The notes under the pieces: model-generated
Databases searched by the model: none
Seen by the model: the letters and a program-made list of their open reading frames with translations, nothing else
What the model was told of the DNA's origin: nothing
Shown: positions 11,426 to 21,213 of the stretch, piece by piece
Numbering within the stretch: position 1 is the first letter of the stretch
Layout: every line of letters begins with the position of its first letter
Source: Streptomyces griseicoloratus
GTDB lineage: Bacteria; Actinomycetota; Actinomycetes; Streptomycetales; Streptomycetaceae
Assembly (NCBI RefSeq): GCF_014534645.1
Contig: NZ_JACVQF010000184.1
Location: 1 to 64,000 of the forward strand
Direction of reading: 5' to 3'
DNA length: 64,000 nucleotides
Program-made: the position numbers and the translations under genes

Positions 11426-13515
11426 CTCTCCTGCCCCCGTCGTTCTTCCGGGGCGCCCGCGGACACGGGCTCCCCCGGGGCGTCCGCCGTCGTCTCGGGC
11501 GCCCCGTCCTCGTCTTCCATGATCTCTCCGGTCGCCGTGTTCACGGCGGGCGCGGCCGGGGCCGCCTGGGCGAGGGCCGCGGCGATGGTCTCGGCCGTCT
11601 TGCGGCCTATGCCGGGTACCTCGCAGATCTGGTCGATCGTCGCCGACCGCAGCTTCTTCACCGAACCGAAGTGCTTGATCAGCGCCTGCTTGCGGGTCTC
11701 CCCCAGTCCGGGAACGTCGTCCAGGGGACTCGACCGGAACCGCTTGGCCCGCTTGGTGCGCTGGTAGGTGATCGCGAAGCGGTGGGCCTCGTCACGGACA
11801 CGCTGCAGCAGGTACAGGCCCTCGCTGGTGCGCGGCAGGACCACCGGGTCGTCCTCGCCGGGCAGCCACACCTCCTCCAGGCGCTTGGCGAGACCGCACA
11901 CCGCTATGTCGTCGATGCCCAGCTCGTCCAGGGCCCGCCGGGCCGCGGCCACCTGCGGCTGCCCGCCGTCGACGACGACGAGCTGCGGCGGGTACGCGAA
12001 CCTCTTGGGGCGGCCGTCGTCGTCCTTGAGCGCCGGGACGTCCACCGGCTGCCGCGCGTCCGCCGGCTGCTGCGCGTGCCCCGGCTCCTCGCCGTCCGCC
12101 CACTCGCCGGTCCTCTCCTTCTCGGCGAGATAGCGCCGGAAGCGGCGGGTGATCACCTCGTGCATGGAACGGACGTCGTCCTGACCCCGGAAACCCTTGA
12201 TCTGGAAGCGTCGGTATTCGCTCTTACGGGCCAGCCCGTCCTCGAAGACCACCATGGAGGCGACGACGTCGTCGCCCTGGAGGTGGGAGATGTCGTAGCA
12301 CTCGATCCTGAGCGGGGCGCTGTCCAACTCCAGGGCGTCGGCGATCTCCTCCAGCGCGCGCGAGCGCGTGGTCAGGTCGGAGGCGCGCTTGGTCTTGTGC
12401 AGGGCCAGCGCCTGCTGGGCGTTGCGCTGCACGGTCTCCATGAGGGCCCGCTTGTCGCCGCGCTGCGGGATGCGCAGCGAGACGGCCGAGCCGCGGCGGC
12501 CGGTCAGCCACTGCTGGACGGGCTCCACCGGGTCGGGCAGGGCGGGGACGAGGACCTCCTTGGGGACGGCGTCGCCGGTCTCCTCGCCGTACAGCTGCTG
12601 GAGGGCGTGCTCGACGAGGGCACCGGTGGTGATCTCCTCCACCTTGTCGGTGACCCAGCCGCGCTGGCCGCGCACCCGGCCGCCGCGCACGTGGAAGATC
12701 TGGACGGCCGCTTCCAGCTCGTCCTCGGCGACGGCGATCAGATCGGCGTCGGTCGCGTCGGCGAGCACGACCGCGTTCTTCTCCATGGCCTTCTTCAGGG
12801 CCTCGATGTCGTCGCGCAGCCGGGCCGCCCGCTCGTACTCCATCTCCTCGGCCGCCTCGGTCATCCGCTTCTCCAGGCGGCGCAGGTAGGTGCCCGTGCG
12901 GCCGGCCATGAAGTCGCAGAACTCCTCCGCCAGCTCCCGGTGCTCCTCGGCGGAGACCCGCTCAACGCAGGGCGCCGAGCACTTGCCGATGTAGCCGAGC
13001 AGGCAGGGGCGGCCGGTGCGGGCGGCGTTCTTGAAGACGCCGGCCGAGCAGGTGCGCACCGGGAACACGCGCAGCAGCAGGTCGACCGTGTCGCGGATCG
13101 CCCACGCGTGCCCGTACGGCCCGAAGTAGCGCACGCCCTTCTTCTTGTGGCCGCGCATCACCTGGACGCGCGGGAACTGCTCGTTCATCGTCACCGCGAG
13201 GTAGGGGTAGCTCTTGTCGTCGCGGTACTTCACGTTGAACCGGGGGTCGTACTCCTTGATCCAGGAGTACTCCAGCTGCAGCGCCTCGACCTCCGTGGAC
13301 ACCACGGTCCACTCCACGGACGCGGCCGTGGTGACCATCGTGCGGGTGCGGGGGTGGAGGTTCGCCAGGTCCTGGAAGTAGTTCGCCAGGCGCTGGCGCA
13401 GGCTCTTCGCCTTTCCGACGTAGATCACCCGGCGGTGCTCGTCACGGAACCTGTACACCCCCGGGGAGTCCGGGATCTCACCCGGCCTGGGGCGGTAGCT
13501 GGAGGGGTCGGCCAT
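11422..13515 (-). CDS. uvrC: excinuclease ABC subunit C
   Basis: Makes both incisions in nucleotide excision repair after loading by UvrA-UvrB. The 697-residue product has a GIY-YIG nuclease domain at residues 15-95 ([20 protein letters not shown]), a cysteine cluster ([19 protein letters not shown]), a UVR motif near 205-240 that binds UvrB, the RNase-H-like endonuclease domain ([18 protein letters not shown]) and C-terminal helix-hairpin-helix motifs ([10 protein letters not shown]). A disordered insert of about 35 residues lies near 475. The ATG at 13515 is seven bases from a TAGGGT -10 box, so the mRNA is probably leaderless. It is the first gene of uvrC-rapZ-yvcK-whiA. Confidence 0.97.
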   Translation of the reverse strand: MADPSSYRPRPGEIPDSPGVYRFRDEHRRVIYVGKAKSLRQRLANYFQDLANLHPRTRTMVTTAASVEWTVVSTEVEALQLEYSWIKEYDPRFNVKYRDDKSYPYLAVTMNEQFPRVQVMRGHKKKGVRYFGPYGHAWAIRDTVDLLLRVFPVRTCSAGVFKNAARTGRPCLLGYIGKCSAPCVERVSAEEHRELAEEFCDFMAGRTGTYLRRLEKRMTEAAEEMEYERAARLRDDIEALKKAMEKNAVVLADATDADLIAVAEDELEAAVQIFHVRGGRVRGQRGWVTDKVEEITTGALVEHALQQLYGEETGDAVPKEVLVPALPDPVEPVQQWLTGRRGSAVSLRIPQRGDKRALMETVQRNAQQALALHKTKRASDLTTRSRALEEIADALELDSAPLRIECYDISHLQGDDVVASMVVFEDGLARKSEYRRFQIKGFRGQDDVRSMHEVITRRFRRYLAEKERTGEWADGEEPGHAQQPADARQPVDVPALKDDDGRPKRFAYPPQLVVVDGGQPQVAAARRALDELGIDDIAVCGLAKRLEEVWLPGEDDPVVLPRTSEGLYLLQRVRDEAHRFAITYQRTKRAKRFRSSPLDDVPGLGETRKQALIKHFGSVKKLRSATIDQICEVPGIGRKTAETIAAALAQAAPAAPAVNTATGEIMEDEDGAPETTADAPGEPVSAGAPEERRGQER

Positions 13516-13842
13516 GACTCACACCCTACTGGCGAGGACCGACACTCCGGCGAGGCTGTGGACGACCGGCCGCAAGCCTGTGGACGACCGCACGCCGACC
13601 CGTGGATCACCTTCCGTGCCCCTCCCGGAGACAGCCCGGTGCGTTCTCGGCCAGTACCGCGTCACCGCCGGGCGCGAGGTGTTGTCGGGGCTTGGTCAAC
13701 ACGCTTCAATGCGGGGGAACTCGGGGCCTGAACCGCGGCGTACGGATGTGAAGACGCGCCTGCGCCGCATCCGGGGCGGCCCCGACGGATCCGCGCCGAC
13801 GGTCTGACCAGCCGTCGTGACCCCTCAGAGAAAGGCCCCTGC
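13516..13842. other. uvrC / DNA-binding-protein intergenic region
   Basis: A 327-base gene-free stretch. Its left end holds the uvrC damage-type promoter (13523-13545). The rest contains no convincing coding frame. A GAAAGG ribosome-binding site seven bases before 13843 serves the plus-strand gene. Confidence 0.6.
13523..13545 (-). promoter_or_regulatory. RecA-NDp (PafBC-type) promoter of uvrC
   Basis: Reading on the minus strand: GTGTCGGTC, then exactly 8 bases, then TAGGGT. It fits the damage-promoter consensus (tTGTCRgtg, N8, TAnnnT) except the first and last bases of the upstream box. The -10 box ends seven bases before the uvrC ATG, which implies a leaderless transcript. Confidence 0.7.
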
Positions 13843-14787
13843 ATGCCGCTCGCCACACAGCACGCGGACGTCGCCACCGCGGACCTGGACTCGGCCCTGC
13901 GCGGTGGCCCCTTCCACGTCGCCCTGCGCGCCGCGATCGCCGCTCGCGGACTGCCGTTGCAGCGTGTGCAGCACCATCTGTCGCGCCATGGGGTGAAGGT
14001 GGGCGTCACGAGTCTCAGCTACTGGCAGCAGGGCGCCCGTCGCCCCCGGCGCCCGGAGTCGCTGCGTGCCGTACGGGCCCTGGAGGAGATCCTCCGGCTC
14101 CCCGAGGAGTCGCTGATCCGCCTGCTCACCGAGGCTGACGGCCATCCGTCGGCGCAGCGGCCCGCGGCCCGCACCTACCGCTCCTGCATGGAGGCCTCGG
14201 GCGCTCTGGACCGGCTGCTGGCCGAGCTGGGTCACCCGGCGGACGGCGGGCTGCACACCCTCGGGCTCCACGAACGGGTCCGGATCGGGGCGCACCGCGA
14301 GCTGGCGGGGCGCGAGTCGCAGCACATCGTCCGCGCACACCGGGACGGCGTCGACCGCTTCGTCGCCGTCCACCACGGCGATCCCGGCTGCGCGCCCGCG
14401 CGGATGGCCGTCGAGGCTCTGGAGAACTGCCGTACGGGCCGCGTCCGCATGCACCACGACACCGGTGTGCTCGTGGCCGAGCTGCTCTTCGACCGACGGC
14501 TGCGGGCCGGCGAGACGTACCTCTTCCGCTACGGCGTCGAGGACGGCACCGCCGGCACGTCGCGCGAGTACGTGCGGGGGTTCGGGTCGGCGGGCGGGCA
14601 GTACGCGCTCCAGGTGTGCTTCGAGGCCGCCCTGCCGGCGCGCTGTCACCGGTTCACACAGCACTCCGTGGCGGCGCCGCGCGGCGGCCGGCAGGAGCTG
14701 CCCCTGAGCACGCTGCACCACTCGGTGCACCTCGTGGAGCCGCGGGTGCGGTCCGGGATCGTGGGGATCGCGTGGGAGTGGGAGTGA
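13843..14787 (+). CDS. putative DNA-binding protein with N-terminal HTH-like region
   Basis: I recognise no named family. The 314-residue product begins with a region predicted to be helical (FHVALRAAIAARGLPLQRVQ, residues 28-47, then SLSYWQQGARRPRRPESL), which looks like an XRE-type helix-turn-helix with the second helix in YWQQGARRP. The C-terminal two thirds (about 110-314) are a beta-rich domain of unknown function containing the repeated theme R-x-R-x-HHDTGVLVAELLFDRRL and ending in GIVGIAWEWE. A GAAAGG ribosome-binding site lies seven bases before the ATG. It sits alone between uvrC (divergent) and the Rieske gene (convergent). Likely a transcriptional regulator, moderate confidence. 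Confidence 0.7.
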   Translation: MPLATQHADVATADLDSALRGGPFHVALRAAIAARGLPLQRVQHHLSRHGVKVGVTSLSYWQQGARRPRRPESLRAVRALEEILRLPEESLIRLLTEADGHPSAQRPAARTYRSCMEASGALDRLLAELGHPADGGLHTLGLHERVRIGAHRELAGRESQHIVRAHRDGVDRFVAVHHGDPGCAPARMAVEALENCRTGRVRMHHDTGVLVAELLFDRRLRAGETYLFRYGVEDGTAGTSREYVRGFGSAGGQYALQVCFEAALPARCHRFTQHSVAAPRGGRQELPLSTLHHSVHLVEPRVRSGIVGIAWEWE

Positions 14788-15050
14788 GCGGGCGCGCCTG
14801 ACGGAGCGGACCGGGCGGGCCAGGGCGGGTCTGCTCCCGGGGACGAGACGCGCGGTCCCGGCGGAGGGGAATGCCACGCCCGTGACCGCCGCGAGTACGA
14901 CGCCCGGGACCACGGGGGATGAGACGCCGGGACGGCGCCGGGGGGAAACGCCGGGACACCACGCACGGCCCGGAGGGGCGCGCGTGGCCCCGGCGGAACC
15001 GGACCACGGAAGACGGCACGCACGGCCCGGAGGGCGGTCGCGCGGGTCGG

Positions 15051-15476
15051 TCAGACGCCGGGGCCGGCGACGATGCGGCCCTGCTTCACCTCGACCGGCA
15101 GTTCGATGAGAGGCACGCTCGCCGGGGCGTGCAGCACCTCACCGGTGCGGGCGTCGAACTCGCTGCCGTGACAGGGGCACACGAGCTTCGTCCCCTCCAG
15201 CTTGTTGATGGGGCACCGCGCGTGCGTGCAGACCGTGCTGAACGCCTTCAGGGAGCCGTCCTCCGCCCGGCTGACCACCACGTTCTGGTCGCGGTAGAGC
15301 TTTGCCGCGCCCTTGGCGACCTCGCTGTCCGCGCCGAGGTCGACGGGCGCCGTCGGCCTGGCGGGCGCCGCGCCGTCGTCGCCCGGCGAGCAGGCGGCCA
15401 GCCCGAGTCCGGCGACGGGGGTGAGGGCCGTCGAGCGAAGGACGGTACGACGGCTCGGGGCGGAACGGCCGGGCAT
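15051..15476 (-). CDS. Rieske [2Fe-2S] lipoprotein
   Basis: Probable membrane-anchored Rieske iron-sulfur protein of 141 residues. The N-terminus has a twin-arginine-like signal (SRRTVLRSTA) followed by a lipobox (GLAAC, cysteine near residue 27), so it should be exported folded and lipid-anchored outside the cell. The cluster ligands are intact: CTHARC near residue 86 and CPCHGS near 105. Start at the ATG at 15476, with GGAG five bases upstream; a longer frame to 15572 would run into the LacI operator. Electron partner unknown. It is divergent from the lacI-type gene and shares its intergenic region with the palindromic operator. Confidence 0.88.
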   Translation of the reverse strand: MPGRSAPSRRTVLRSTALTPVAGLGLAACSPGDDGAAPARPTAPVDLGADSEVAKGAAKLYRDQNVVVSRAEDGSLKAFSTVCTHARCPINKLEGTKLVCPCHGSEFDARTGEVLHAPASVPLIELPVEVKQGRIVAGPGV

Positions 15477-15555
15477 AGGGTCTCCACTGGTCAGGGGGTG
15501 TGCAGGGCGACGATATCCGGCGGCGGGGCCCGGCCGGCGGGGTGGGTCGGTGAGA

Positions 15556-15581
15556 CGTAAACGCTTGCGCAAGCGTTTACG
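15556..15581. promoter_or_regulatory. perfect 26-bp palindromic LacI-family operator
   Basis: Perfect 26-bp palindrome; each half is CGTAAACGCTTGC (the left arm) and its reverse complement. AAACG-N-CG-N-TTT-like symmetry with a central CG-rich step is typical for LacI/GalR operators. It is 78 bases before the regulator's start and 80 bases before the Rieske gene, so autoregulation of the regulator-kinase operon is the simplest reading. Confidence 0.85.
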
Positions 15582-15658
15582 CCCGCCTCCGGATGGGATA
15601 CGGTCCCGGCCGGACGCCCCCGCAGGCCGGGAGCGCGAGGCAGGGAGAGGGGCATCCG

Positions 15659-16711
15659 TTGGCGACGATGGCCGATGTGGCGCGGAGCGCCGGCGTCTCC
15701 GTGGCGACCGTCTCGCACGTGCTCAACAACACCCGGCCGGTGCTGCCCGAGACCCGCCGGGCGGTGCTGGACGCCGTGGAGGAGCTCGGCTACACGCCGA
15801 ACGGCCTCGCCCGCTCGCTGGTGACGTCCCGCACCCGGTCGATCGGGCTCGCCGTGTCCGCGATCAGCAACCCCTACTTCACGGAGATCCTCCAGGGCGT
15901 CGAGGCCGGCGCCGTGGCGCACGGTTACGGCCTGCTCATCGCCGACCCGCACGACGATCCCGCCCACGAACGCAGGGTCGTCCAGCTGCTGCACGAGCGG
16001 CGCGTGGACGGCATGATCGTCGCGCCCTCCGCCGACCCGCGGGCGCTCGTCGCCTACCTGGAGCGCCATCGCGTACCGGCGGTGTTCCTCGACCGGGTCG
16101 TCGACGGCCCGGAGGACGGCGGCCCGCGCTTCGACCAGGTCTGCGCCGAGAGCACCGGACCGACCACCGCGCTGGTCACGCATCTCGCCGGGCTCGGCCA
16201 CCGCCGGATCGGGCTGGTCGCGGGCCGGCCGGGGCTCAGCACGACACACGAGCGGATCACCGGGTACCGGCACGGCCTCGCGGCCGCCGGGCTGCCGTAC
16301 GACGAACGGCTCGTGGCGCACGGCGACTCGGAGGCGGCCGGCGGCGCACGCGCCACGGCGGCCCTGCTGTCCCTGGCCGCACCGCCCACCGCGCTGATCA
16401 CCGCCAACAACGCGATGACCATCGGCGCGCTGCGCACCCTGCGGGACCGGGACCTGTCCGTACCCGGCGACATCGCGCTGTGCTGCTTCGACGACTTCCC
16501 CTGGGCCGACCTCTTCTCGCCGCGCCTGACGGCGGTCGCGCAGCCCAGCAAGGAGCTCGGCGCCGAGGCCGTCCGGCTGCTGCTGGAACGCCTCGCCTCG
16601 CCGGACCGGCCGGCCCGGACCGTGCGACTGCCCTGCGTCTTCGCCCACCGCACCTCGTGCGGCTGCCCCGAAACGTCCGAACAGCCCGCCCACGAAAGGA
16701 CCCTCCCGTGA
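15659..16711 (+). CDS. LacI-family transcriptional regulator of sugar use
   Basis: One-component repressor of 350 residues. An N-terminal LacI helix-turn-helix (MADVARSAGVSVATVSHVLN) and hinge (GYTPNGLARSL) are followed by a periplasmic-binding-protein-like effector domain from about residue 60 (SIGLAVSAISNPYFTEIL; HRRIGLVAGRPG; ALITANNAMTIGAL). I choose the TTG at 15659 as start since GAGAGGGG lies six bases upstream; the ATG three codons later is the alternative. Its stop overlaps the kinase start (GTGA), so the two are co-translated. The effector is probably the kinase's substrate, likely fructose or a related sugar. The operator at 15556-15581 fits autorepression. Confidence 0.9.
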   Translation: MATMADVARSAGVSVATVSHVLNNTRPVLPETRRAVLDAVEELGYTPNGLARSLVTSRTRSIGLAVSAISNPYFTEILQGVEAGAVAHGYGLLIADPHDDPAHERRVVQLLHERRVDGMIVAPSADPRALVAYLERHRVPAVFLDRVVDGPEDGGPRFDQVCAESTGPTTALVTHLAGLGHRRIGLVAGRPGLSTTHERITGYRHGLAAAGLPYDERLVAHGDSEAAGGARATAALLSLAAPPTALITANNAMTIGALRTLRDRDLSVPGDIALCCFDDFPWADLFSPRLTAVAQPSKELGAEAVRLLLERLASPDRPARTVRLPCVFAHRTSCGCPETSEQPAHERTLP

Positions 16712-17616
16712 TCGTCGTCGCCGGTGAGGCACTGATCGACCTGGTACCGCAGGGCACGGGCGCCCTCGCCGCGCTGCGCCCGGCGCTCGGCGGCGGCCCG
16801 TACAACACGGCCGTGGCACTGGGCCGGCTCGGCTCCCCGACCGCCTTCTGCTCCCGGGTCTCGTCCGACGCCTTCGGCGAGGCCCTGCTGGACCGGCTGC
16901 GGGAGACCGGCGTGGACGTCTCGCCGGTGCAGCGCGGGACCGAGCCGACGACGCTCGCCGTGGCGAGTGTCGGCGCGGACGGCTCGGCCGCGTACTCCTT
17001 CTACGTGGAGGGGACGGCGGACCGGCTGTTCGCGCCGCCCGCGGCGCTGCCGCCGGGCACCGGGGCGGTCTCCTTCGGCACCTGCTCGCTGGTGCTGGAG
17101 CCGGGGGCGAGCGCGTACGAGGAGCTGATGCGCGAGACGTCCGCGCGGGGCGTGTTCACGGCGCTGGACCCGAACATCCGGCCCGGTTTGATCCCGGACC
17201 CGGACGCCTACCGGGCCCGGTTCAAGAGCTGGCTGCCGTCGGTGTCGCTGCTGAAGCTGTCCGCGGAGGACGCCGAGTGGCTCGGCGGCACGCCCCGGGA
17301 GTGGCTGGCGTCCGGCCCGGCCGCGGTCGTGGTGACCCGGGGCGGCGAGGGACTGACCGCCTTCACCCGCGACGGCGGCGAGTACTCCGTGCCGGGCGAG
17401 CGCGTCGACGTGGTCGACACGATCGGCGCGGGCGACACGGTGAACGCGGCCCTGCTGCACGGCCTCGCCGTGCGTGACGCGCTGAGCGAGCCGGCGCTGA
17501 CGGCCCTGGGCGCGGACGGCTGGACGGGGCTGCTGCGTTTCGCGGCCCGTGCGGCGGCGGTCACCTGCTCGCGGGCCGGCGCGGAACCGCCGTACGCCCA
17601 CGAGCTGGCCGGCTGA
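16708..17616 (+). CDS. PfkB-family sugar kinase (fructokinase-like)
   Basis: Ribokinase-superfamily kinase of 302 residues, closest in look to fructokinases. Features: N-terminal VVAGEALIDLVPQ, the substrate-side GGGPYNTAVALGRLG, and the C-terminal ATP/anion-hole motif DTIGAGDTVNAALLHG with the catalytic aspartate. GTG start at 16708 overlaps the regulator stop by four bases, and AAAGGA lies seven bases upstream. With the LacI regulator it forms a small sugar-use operon lacking a transporter. Exact sugar not determinable from sequence. Confidence 0.9.
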   Translation: MIVVAGEALIDLVPQGTGALAALRPALGGGPYNTAVALGRLGSPTAFCSRVSSDAFGEALLDRLRETGVDVSPVQRGTEPTTLAVASVGADGSAAYSFYVEGTADRLFAPPAALPPGTGAVSFGTCSLVLEPGASAYEELMRETSARGVFTALDPNIRPGLIPDPDAYRARFKSWLPSVSLLKLSAEDAEWLGGTPREWLASGPAAVVVTRGGEGLTAFTRDGGEYSVPGERVDVVDTIGAGDTVNAALLHGLAVRDALSEPALTALGADGWTGLLRFAARAAAVTCSRAGAEPPYAHELAG

Positions 17617-17948
17617 CGCCGCTCGGCCCAGGGATCAGCCGGCGGGTCGTACGGCCCGCAGGGCGCCGGGGCCTCTCGGTCAGGCGGCGCAGCAGCATCC
17701 GGTCCTTCAGGGACAGGTTGAACGCGTCGGCGGCGAGGTGGCGAAGATCCAGCTCGACATGCGGTTCGTGGAGCCGGCGGACGCCTGAGCGCAGGGTGGC
17801 TCGGCGGGCGACGACACGGAGGCGCCGTGTCCCACGGGTCTTGTGGGACACGGCGCCTCCGTGTGCCGCCGGGCGGTGCCGATGGGGGCGGCGGCGTCCG
17901 AAGCCGGCCGCCGCAGCGCGGGCGGCCGCGAGCGGCCGCCCGGCTGGG
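17617..17948. other. kinase / uvrA intergenic region
   Basis: A 332-base gene-free stretch between convergent genes. It contains the strong bidirectional hairpin at 17814-17864. A minus-strand open stretch around 17650-17770 has G/C-rich third positions but no start codon and no recognisable product, so I leave it unannotated. Confidence 0.55.
17814..17864. terminator. long bidirectional terminator between kinase and uvrA
   Basis: Perfect 22-bp inverted repeat (arms 17814-17835 and 17843-17864, starting ACACGGAGGCGCC) with a seven-base loop. It lies between the convergent kinase and uvrA genes and can stop transcription from both sides. Confidence 0.9.
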
Positions 17949-20900
17949 TCAGGACTGCCGCGCCCGCGTCGTCTTCTTCGCGGCGGACTTCGTGGCCTTG
18001 GCCGCCTTCGCGGCGGTCTTGCCGGCCGCCGTGCCGGTGACCTTCTCGGTGGCGGTCTTCTTGGCCGTGGACCTGGCGGCCACCGTCTTGGCCGCCTTCT
18101 TCGCCGCCGCCTTGCGCGGGGCCTTCACCGCCACCGCGTCGCTGATCCGGTCGGCTCCGAGGATCTCCCGCAGGAACTTGCCTGTGTGGCTGGCCGGAAC
18201 ACCGGCGACCTCCTCCGGGGTGCCCTCGGCGACGACCAGGCCGCCGCCCGCGCCGCCCTCGGGCCCCATGTCGACGACCCAGTCGGCGGTCTTGATCACG
18301 TCGAGGTTGTGCTCGATGACGATGACCGTGTTGCCCTTGTCGACCAGGCCGCCCAGGACCGTCAGCAGCTTGCTGATGTCCTCGAAGTGCAGACCGGTGG
18401 TCGGCTCGTCCAGGACGTAGACCGTGCGTCCGGTGGAGCGGCGCTGCAGCTCGCTGGCGAGCTTCACGCGCTGGGCCTCACCGCCGGACAGGGTGGTCGC
18501 GGACTGCCCGAGCCGGACGTAGCCGAGGCCGACGTCCTTGAGCGTCTTCAGGTGCCGGGAGATCGCCGGGACCGCCTCGAAGAACTCCGTCGCCTCCTCG
18601 ATCGGCATGTTCAGGACGTCGGCGATGGACTTGCCCTTGTAGTGGACCTCCAGGGTCTCCCGGTTGTACCGGGCGCCGTGGCAGACCTCGCACGGGACGT
18701 AGACGTCCGGGAGGAAGTTCATCTCGATCTTGATCGTGCCGTCGCCCGCGCAGTTCTCGCAGCGGCCGCCCTTGACGTTGAAGGAGAAGCGGCCCGGCAT
18801 GTAGCCGCGGACCTTGGCCTCGGTGGTCTCGGCGAAGAGCTTGCGGATGTGGTCGAAGACGCCGGTGTACGTCGCCGGGTTCGACCGCGGGGTGCGGCCG
18901 ATGGGCGACTGGTCGACGTGGACGACCTTGTCGACGAGGTCGTCGCCGTCCACGCGCGTGTGCCGTCCGGGGACGTTCCGCGCGCCGTTCAGCTCGCGGG
19001 CCAGGTGCGTGTACAGGATGTCGTTGACCAGCGTCGACTTGCCGGAGCCGGACACGCCGGTGACGGCCGTGAACACGCCCAGCGGGAAGGACACGTCGAT
19101 GTCCTTCAGGTTGTTCTCCCGGGCGCCGTGCACCGTGAGCTGCCGGGACGGGTCGCGCGGGCGCCGGATGTCGGGCAGCGGGATGGCCTTCCTGCCCGAC
19201 AGGTACAGGCCGGTCTGCGACTCGGCGTTGTCGAGCAGCTCCTTGAGGGAGCCGCTGTGCACCACCTTGCCGCCGTGCTCGCCGGCGCCGGGGCCGATGT
19301 CGACGATCCAGTCGGCGGTCTTGATGGTGTCCTCGTCGTGCTCGACGACGATGAGCGTGTTGCCCATGTCGCGGAGCCGGACCAGGGTCTCGATCAGCCG
19401 GTGGTTGTCGCGCTGGTGCAGGCCGATGGACGGCTCGTCGAGGACGTACAGGACGCCGACGAGTCCGGAGCCGATCTGGGTGGCCAGCCGGATGCGCTGG
19501 GCCTCGCCGCCGGAGAGCGTGCCGGCCGCGCGGTTGAGCGAGAGGTAGTCCAGGCCGACGTCGACCAGGAACCGCAGCCGCTCGTTGACCTCCTTCAGCA
19601 CGCGCTCGGCGATCTTCTTGTCGCGGGCGGTGAGCTTCAGCTCGCCCAGGAAGTCCGCGCAGTCGCTGATGGACATCGCGGAGACCTCGGCGATCGACTT
19701 GCCCATGATCGTGACGGCCAGGACGATCGGCTTGAGCCGGGTGCCCGAACAGCTGGGGCAGGGCACCTCGCGCATGTAGCCCTCGAAGCGCTCGCGGCTG
19801 GCGTCGCTCTCGGCCTCGCTGTGCCGGCGCTTGACGAAGGGCACGGCGCCCTCGAAGGCCGTGGTGTACCGGCGCTCGCGCCCGTACCGGTTGCGGTAGC
19901 GGACCTCGACCTGGGTCTTGTGGCCGTGGAGCAGGGCCTTCTTGGCGCGCTGCGGCAGGCCCGCGAAGGGGATGTCCGTCCGGAAGCCCAGCGCGTCCGC
20001 GAGGGCGCCGATCAGGCGGCCGAAGTAGTCCTTGGTGTGGCCGTGCGACCAGGGGTGGATGGCGCCCTCGTCGAGGGACCTCTCCTCGTCCGGGACGATC
20101 AGCTCCGGGTCGACCTCCATGCGCGTGCCGATACCGGTGCAGTCGGGGCAGGCGCCGAAGGGCGAGTTGAAGGAGAAGGAGCGGGGCTCCAGCTCCTCGA
20201 AGGACAGGTCGTCGTACGGGCAGTACAGGTGCTCCGAGTACATGCGCTCGCGCTCGGGGTCGTCCTCGGGGAGGTCGACGAAGTCGAGCACGACCATGCC
20301 GCCGGACAGGCCGAGCGCGGTCTCCACGGAGTCGGTGAGCCGGCGCTTGGCGGAGTCCTTCACCGTGAGGCGGTCGACGACCACCTCGATGGTGTGCTTC
20401 TCCTGCTTCTTCAGGGTCGGCGGGGTGGAGAGCTGGATCGTCTCGCCGTCCACACGCGCGCGGGAGTAGCCCTTGGTCTGGAGGTCGGCGAAGAGGTCCA
20501 CGAACTCGCCCTTGCGCTCGCGCACCAGCGGCGACAGCACCTGGAAGCGGCTGCCCTCCGGCAGCTCCAGGACCTTGTCGACGATGGCCTGCGGGGACTG
20601 GCGCGAGATCGGGCGGCCGCACTCGGGGCAGTGGGGCTTGCCGATGCGCGCGAAGAGCAGACGGAGGTAGTCGTAGACCTCGGTGATGGTGCCGACCGTG
20701 GAGCGCGGGTTGCGCGAGGTCGACTTCTGGTCGATGGAGACCGCCGGGGAGAGGCCCTCGATGAAGTCGACGTCCGGCTTGTCCATCTGGCCGAGGAACT
20801 GCCGGGCGTACGAGGAGAGCGACTCCACGTAGCGCCGCTGGCCCTCGGCGAAGATCGTGTCGAAGGCCAGGGAGGACTTGCCCGACCCGGACAGGCCCGT

Positions 20901-20990
20901 GAAGACGATGAGCGCGTCACGAGGCAGGTCGAGCGAGACGTTCTTCAGGTTGTGCTCGCGCGCGCCACGGACGATGAGACGGTCGGCCAC
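17949..20990 (-). CDS. uvrA: excinuclease ABC subunit A
   Basis: Damage-recognition ATPase of nucleotide excision repair. The product is 1013 residues: two ABC modules (Walker [13 protein letters not shown] near residue 33 and [11 protein letters not shown] near 640; signatures [13 protein letters not shown] and [13 protein letters not shown]), and zinc-finger cysteines ([27 protein letters not shown]). The last 60 or so residues are an extra lysine/alanine-rich tail, resembling histone-H1-like repeats. GTG start at 20990 ([15 protein letters not shown]), with GAAAGG about 11 bases upstream; a frame to 21068 runs into the promoter. The promoter at 21046-21068 is of the DNA-damage type. Confidence 0.97.
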   Translation of the reverse strand: MADRLIVRGAREHNLKNVSLDLPRDALIVFTGLSGSGKSSLAFDTIFAEGQRRYVESLSSYARQFLGQMDKPDVDFIEGLSPAVSIDQKSTSRNPRSTVGTITEVYDYLRLLFARIGKPHCPECGRPISRQSPQAIVDKVLELPEGSRFQVLSPLVRERKGEFVDLFADLQTKGYSRARVDGETIQLSTPPTLKKQEKHTIEVVVDRLTVKDSAKRRLTDSVETALGLSGGMVVLDFVDLPEDDPERERMYSEHLYCPYDDLSFEELEPRSFSFNSPFGACPDCTGIGTRMEVDPELIVPDEERSLDEGAIHPWSHGHTKDYFGRLIGALADALGFRTDIPFAGLPQRAKKALLHGHKTQVEVRYRNRYGRERRYTTAFEGAVPFVKRRHSEAESDASRERFEGYMREVPCPSCSGTRLKPIVLAVTIMGKSIAEVSAMSISDCADFLGELKLTARDKKIAERVLKEVNERLRFLVDVGLDYLSLNRAAGTLSGGEAQRIRLATQIGSGLVGVLYVLDEPSIGLHQRDNHRLIETLVRLRDMGNTLIVVEHDEDTIKTADWIVDIGPGAGEHGGKVVHSGSLKELLDNAESQTGLYLSGRKAIPLPDIRRPRDPSRQLTVHGARENNLKDIDVSFPLGVFTAVTGVSGSGKSTLVNDILYTHLARELNGARNVPGRHTRVDGDDLVDKVVHVDQSPIGRTPRSNPATYTGVFDHIRKLFAETTEAKVRGYMPGRFSFNVKGGRCENCAGDGTIKIEMNFLPDVYVPCEVCHGARYNRETLEVHYKGKSIADVLNMPIEEATEFFEAVPAISRHLKTLKDVGLGYVRLGQSATTLSGGEAQRVKLASELQRRSTGRTVYVLDEPTTGLHFEDISKLLTVLGGLVDKGNTVIVIEHNLDVIKTADWVVDMGPEGGAGGGLVVAEGTPEEVAGVPASHTGKFLREILGADRISDAVAVKAPRKAAAKKAAKTVAARSTAKKTATEKVTGTAAGKTAAKAAKATKSAAKKTTRARQS

Positions 20991-21045
20991 GCCGGTCCGC
21001 ACCTTTCTTGAGAGAAGTGACAGGGGCGGGGCCCCCGTCTTTCTC

Positions 21046-21068
21046 AGACTAGGGGGAGCCACTGACAA
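21046..21068 (-). promoter_or_regulatory. RecA-NDp (PafBC-type) promoter of uvrA
   Basis: On the minus strand: TTGTCAGTG, exactly 8 bases, then TAGTCT, a full match to the consensus. The expected start of transcription near 21039 leaves a leader of about 50 bases with a ribosome-binding site before the GTG. Confidence 0.8.
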
Positions 21069-21213
21069 CGCCGGTCGGATTCACCGGTTGTCAACAAACC
21101 CCGGCTTTCCAGCATGCCCGACGCCGCACCCGACCATATAGCACGTGCATTCGATTTACGGTCGCGGTCCGCCTTCTTCACCCGAACGTGTGGCGCGGTC
21201 TAGGGTCGGCACC

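Noticed and set aside
12651-12675. TTGTCGGTG on the plus strand within uvrC
   Set aside because: No -10 box at the required spacing and antisense to uvrC.
17650-17770. Minus-strand open frame with high G/C third positions between the kinase and uvrA genes
   Set aside because: No start codon or family; overlaps the long terminator and the kinase end.
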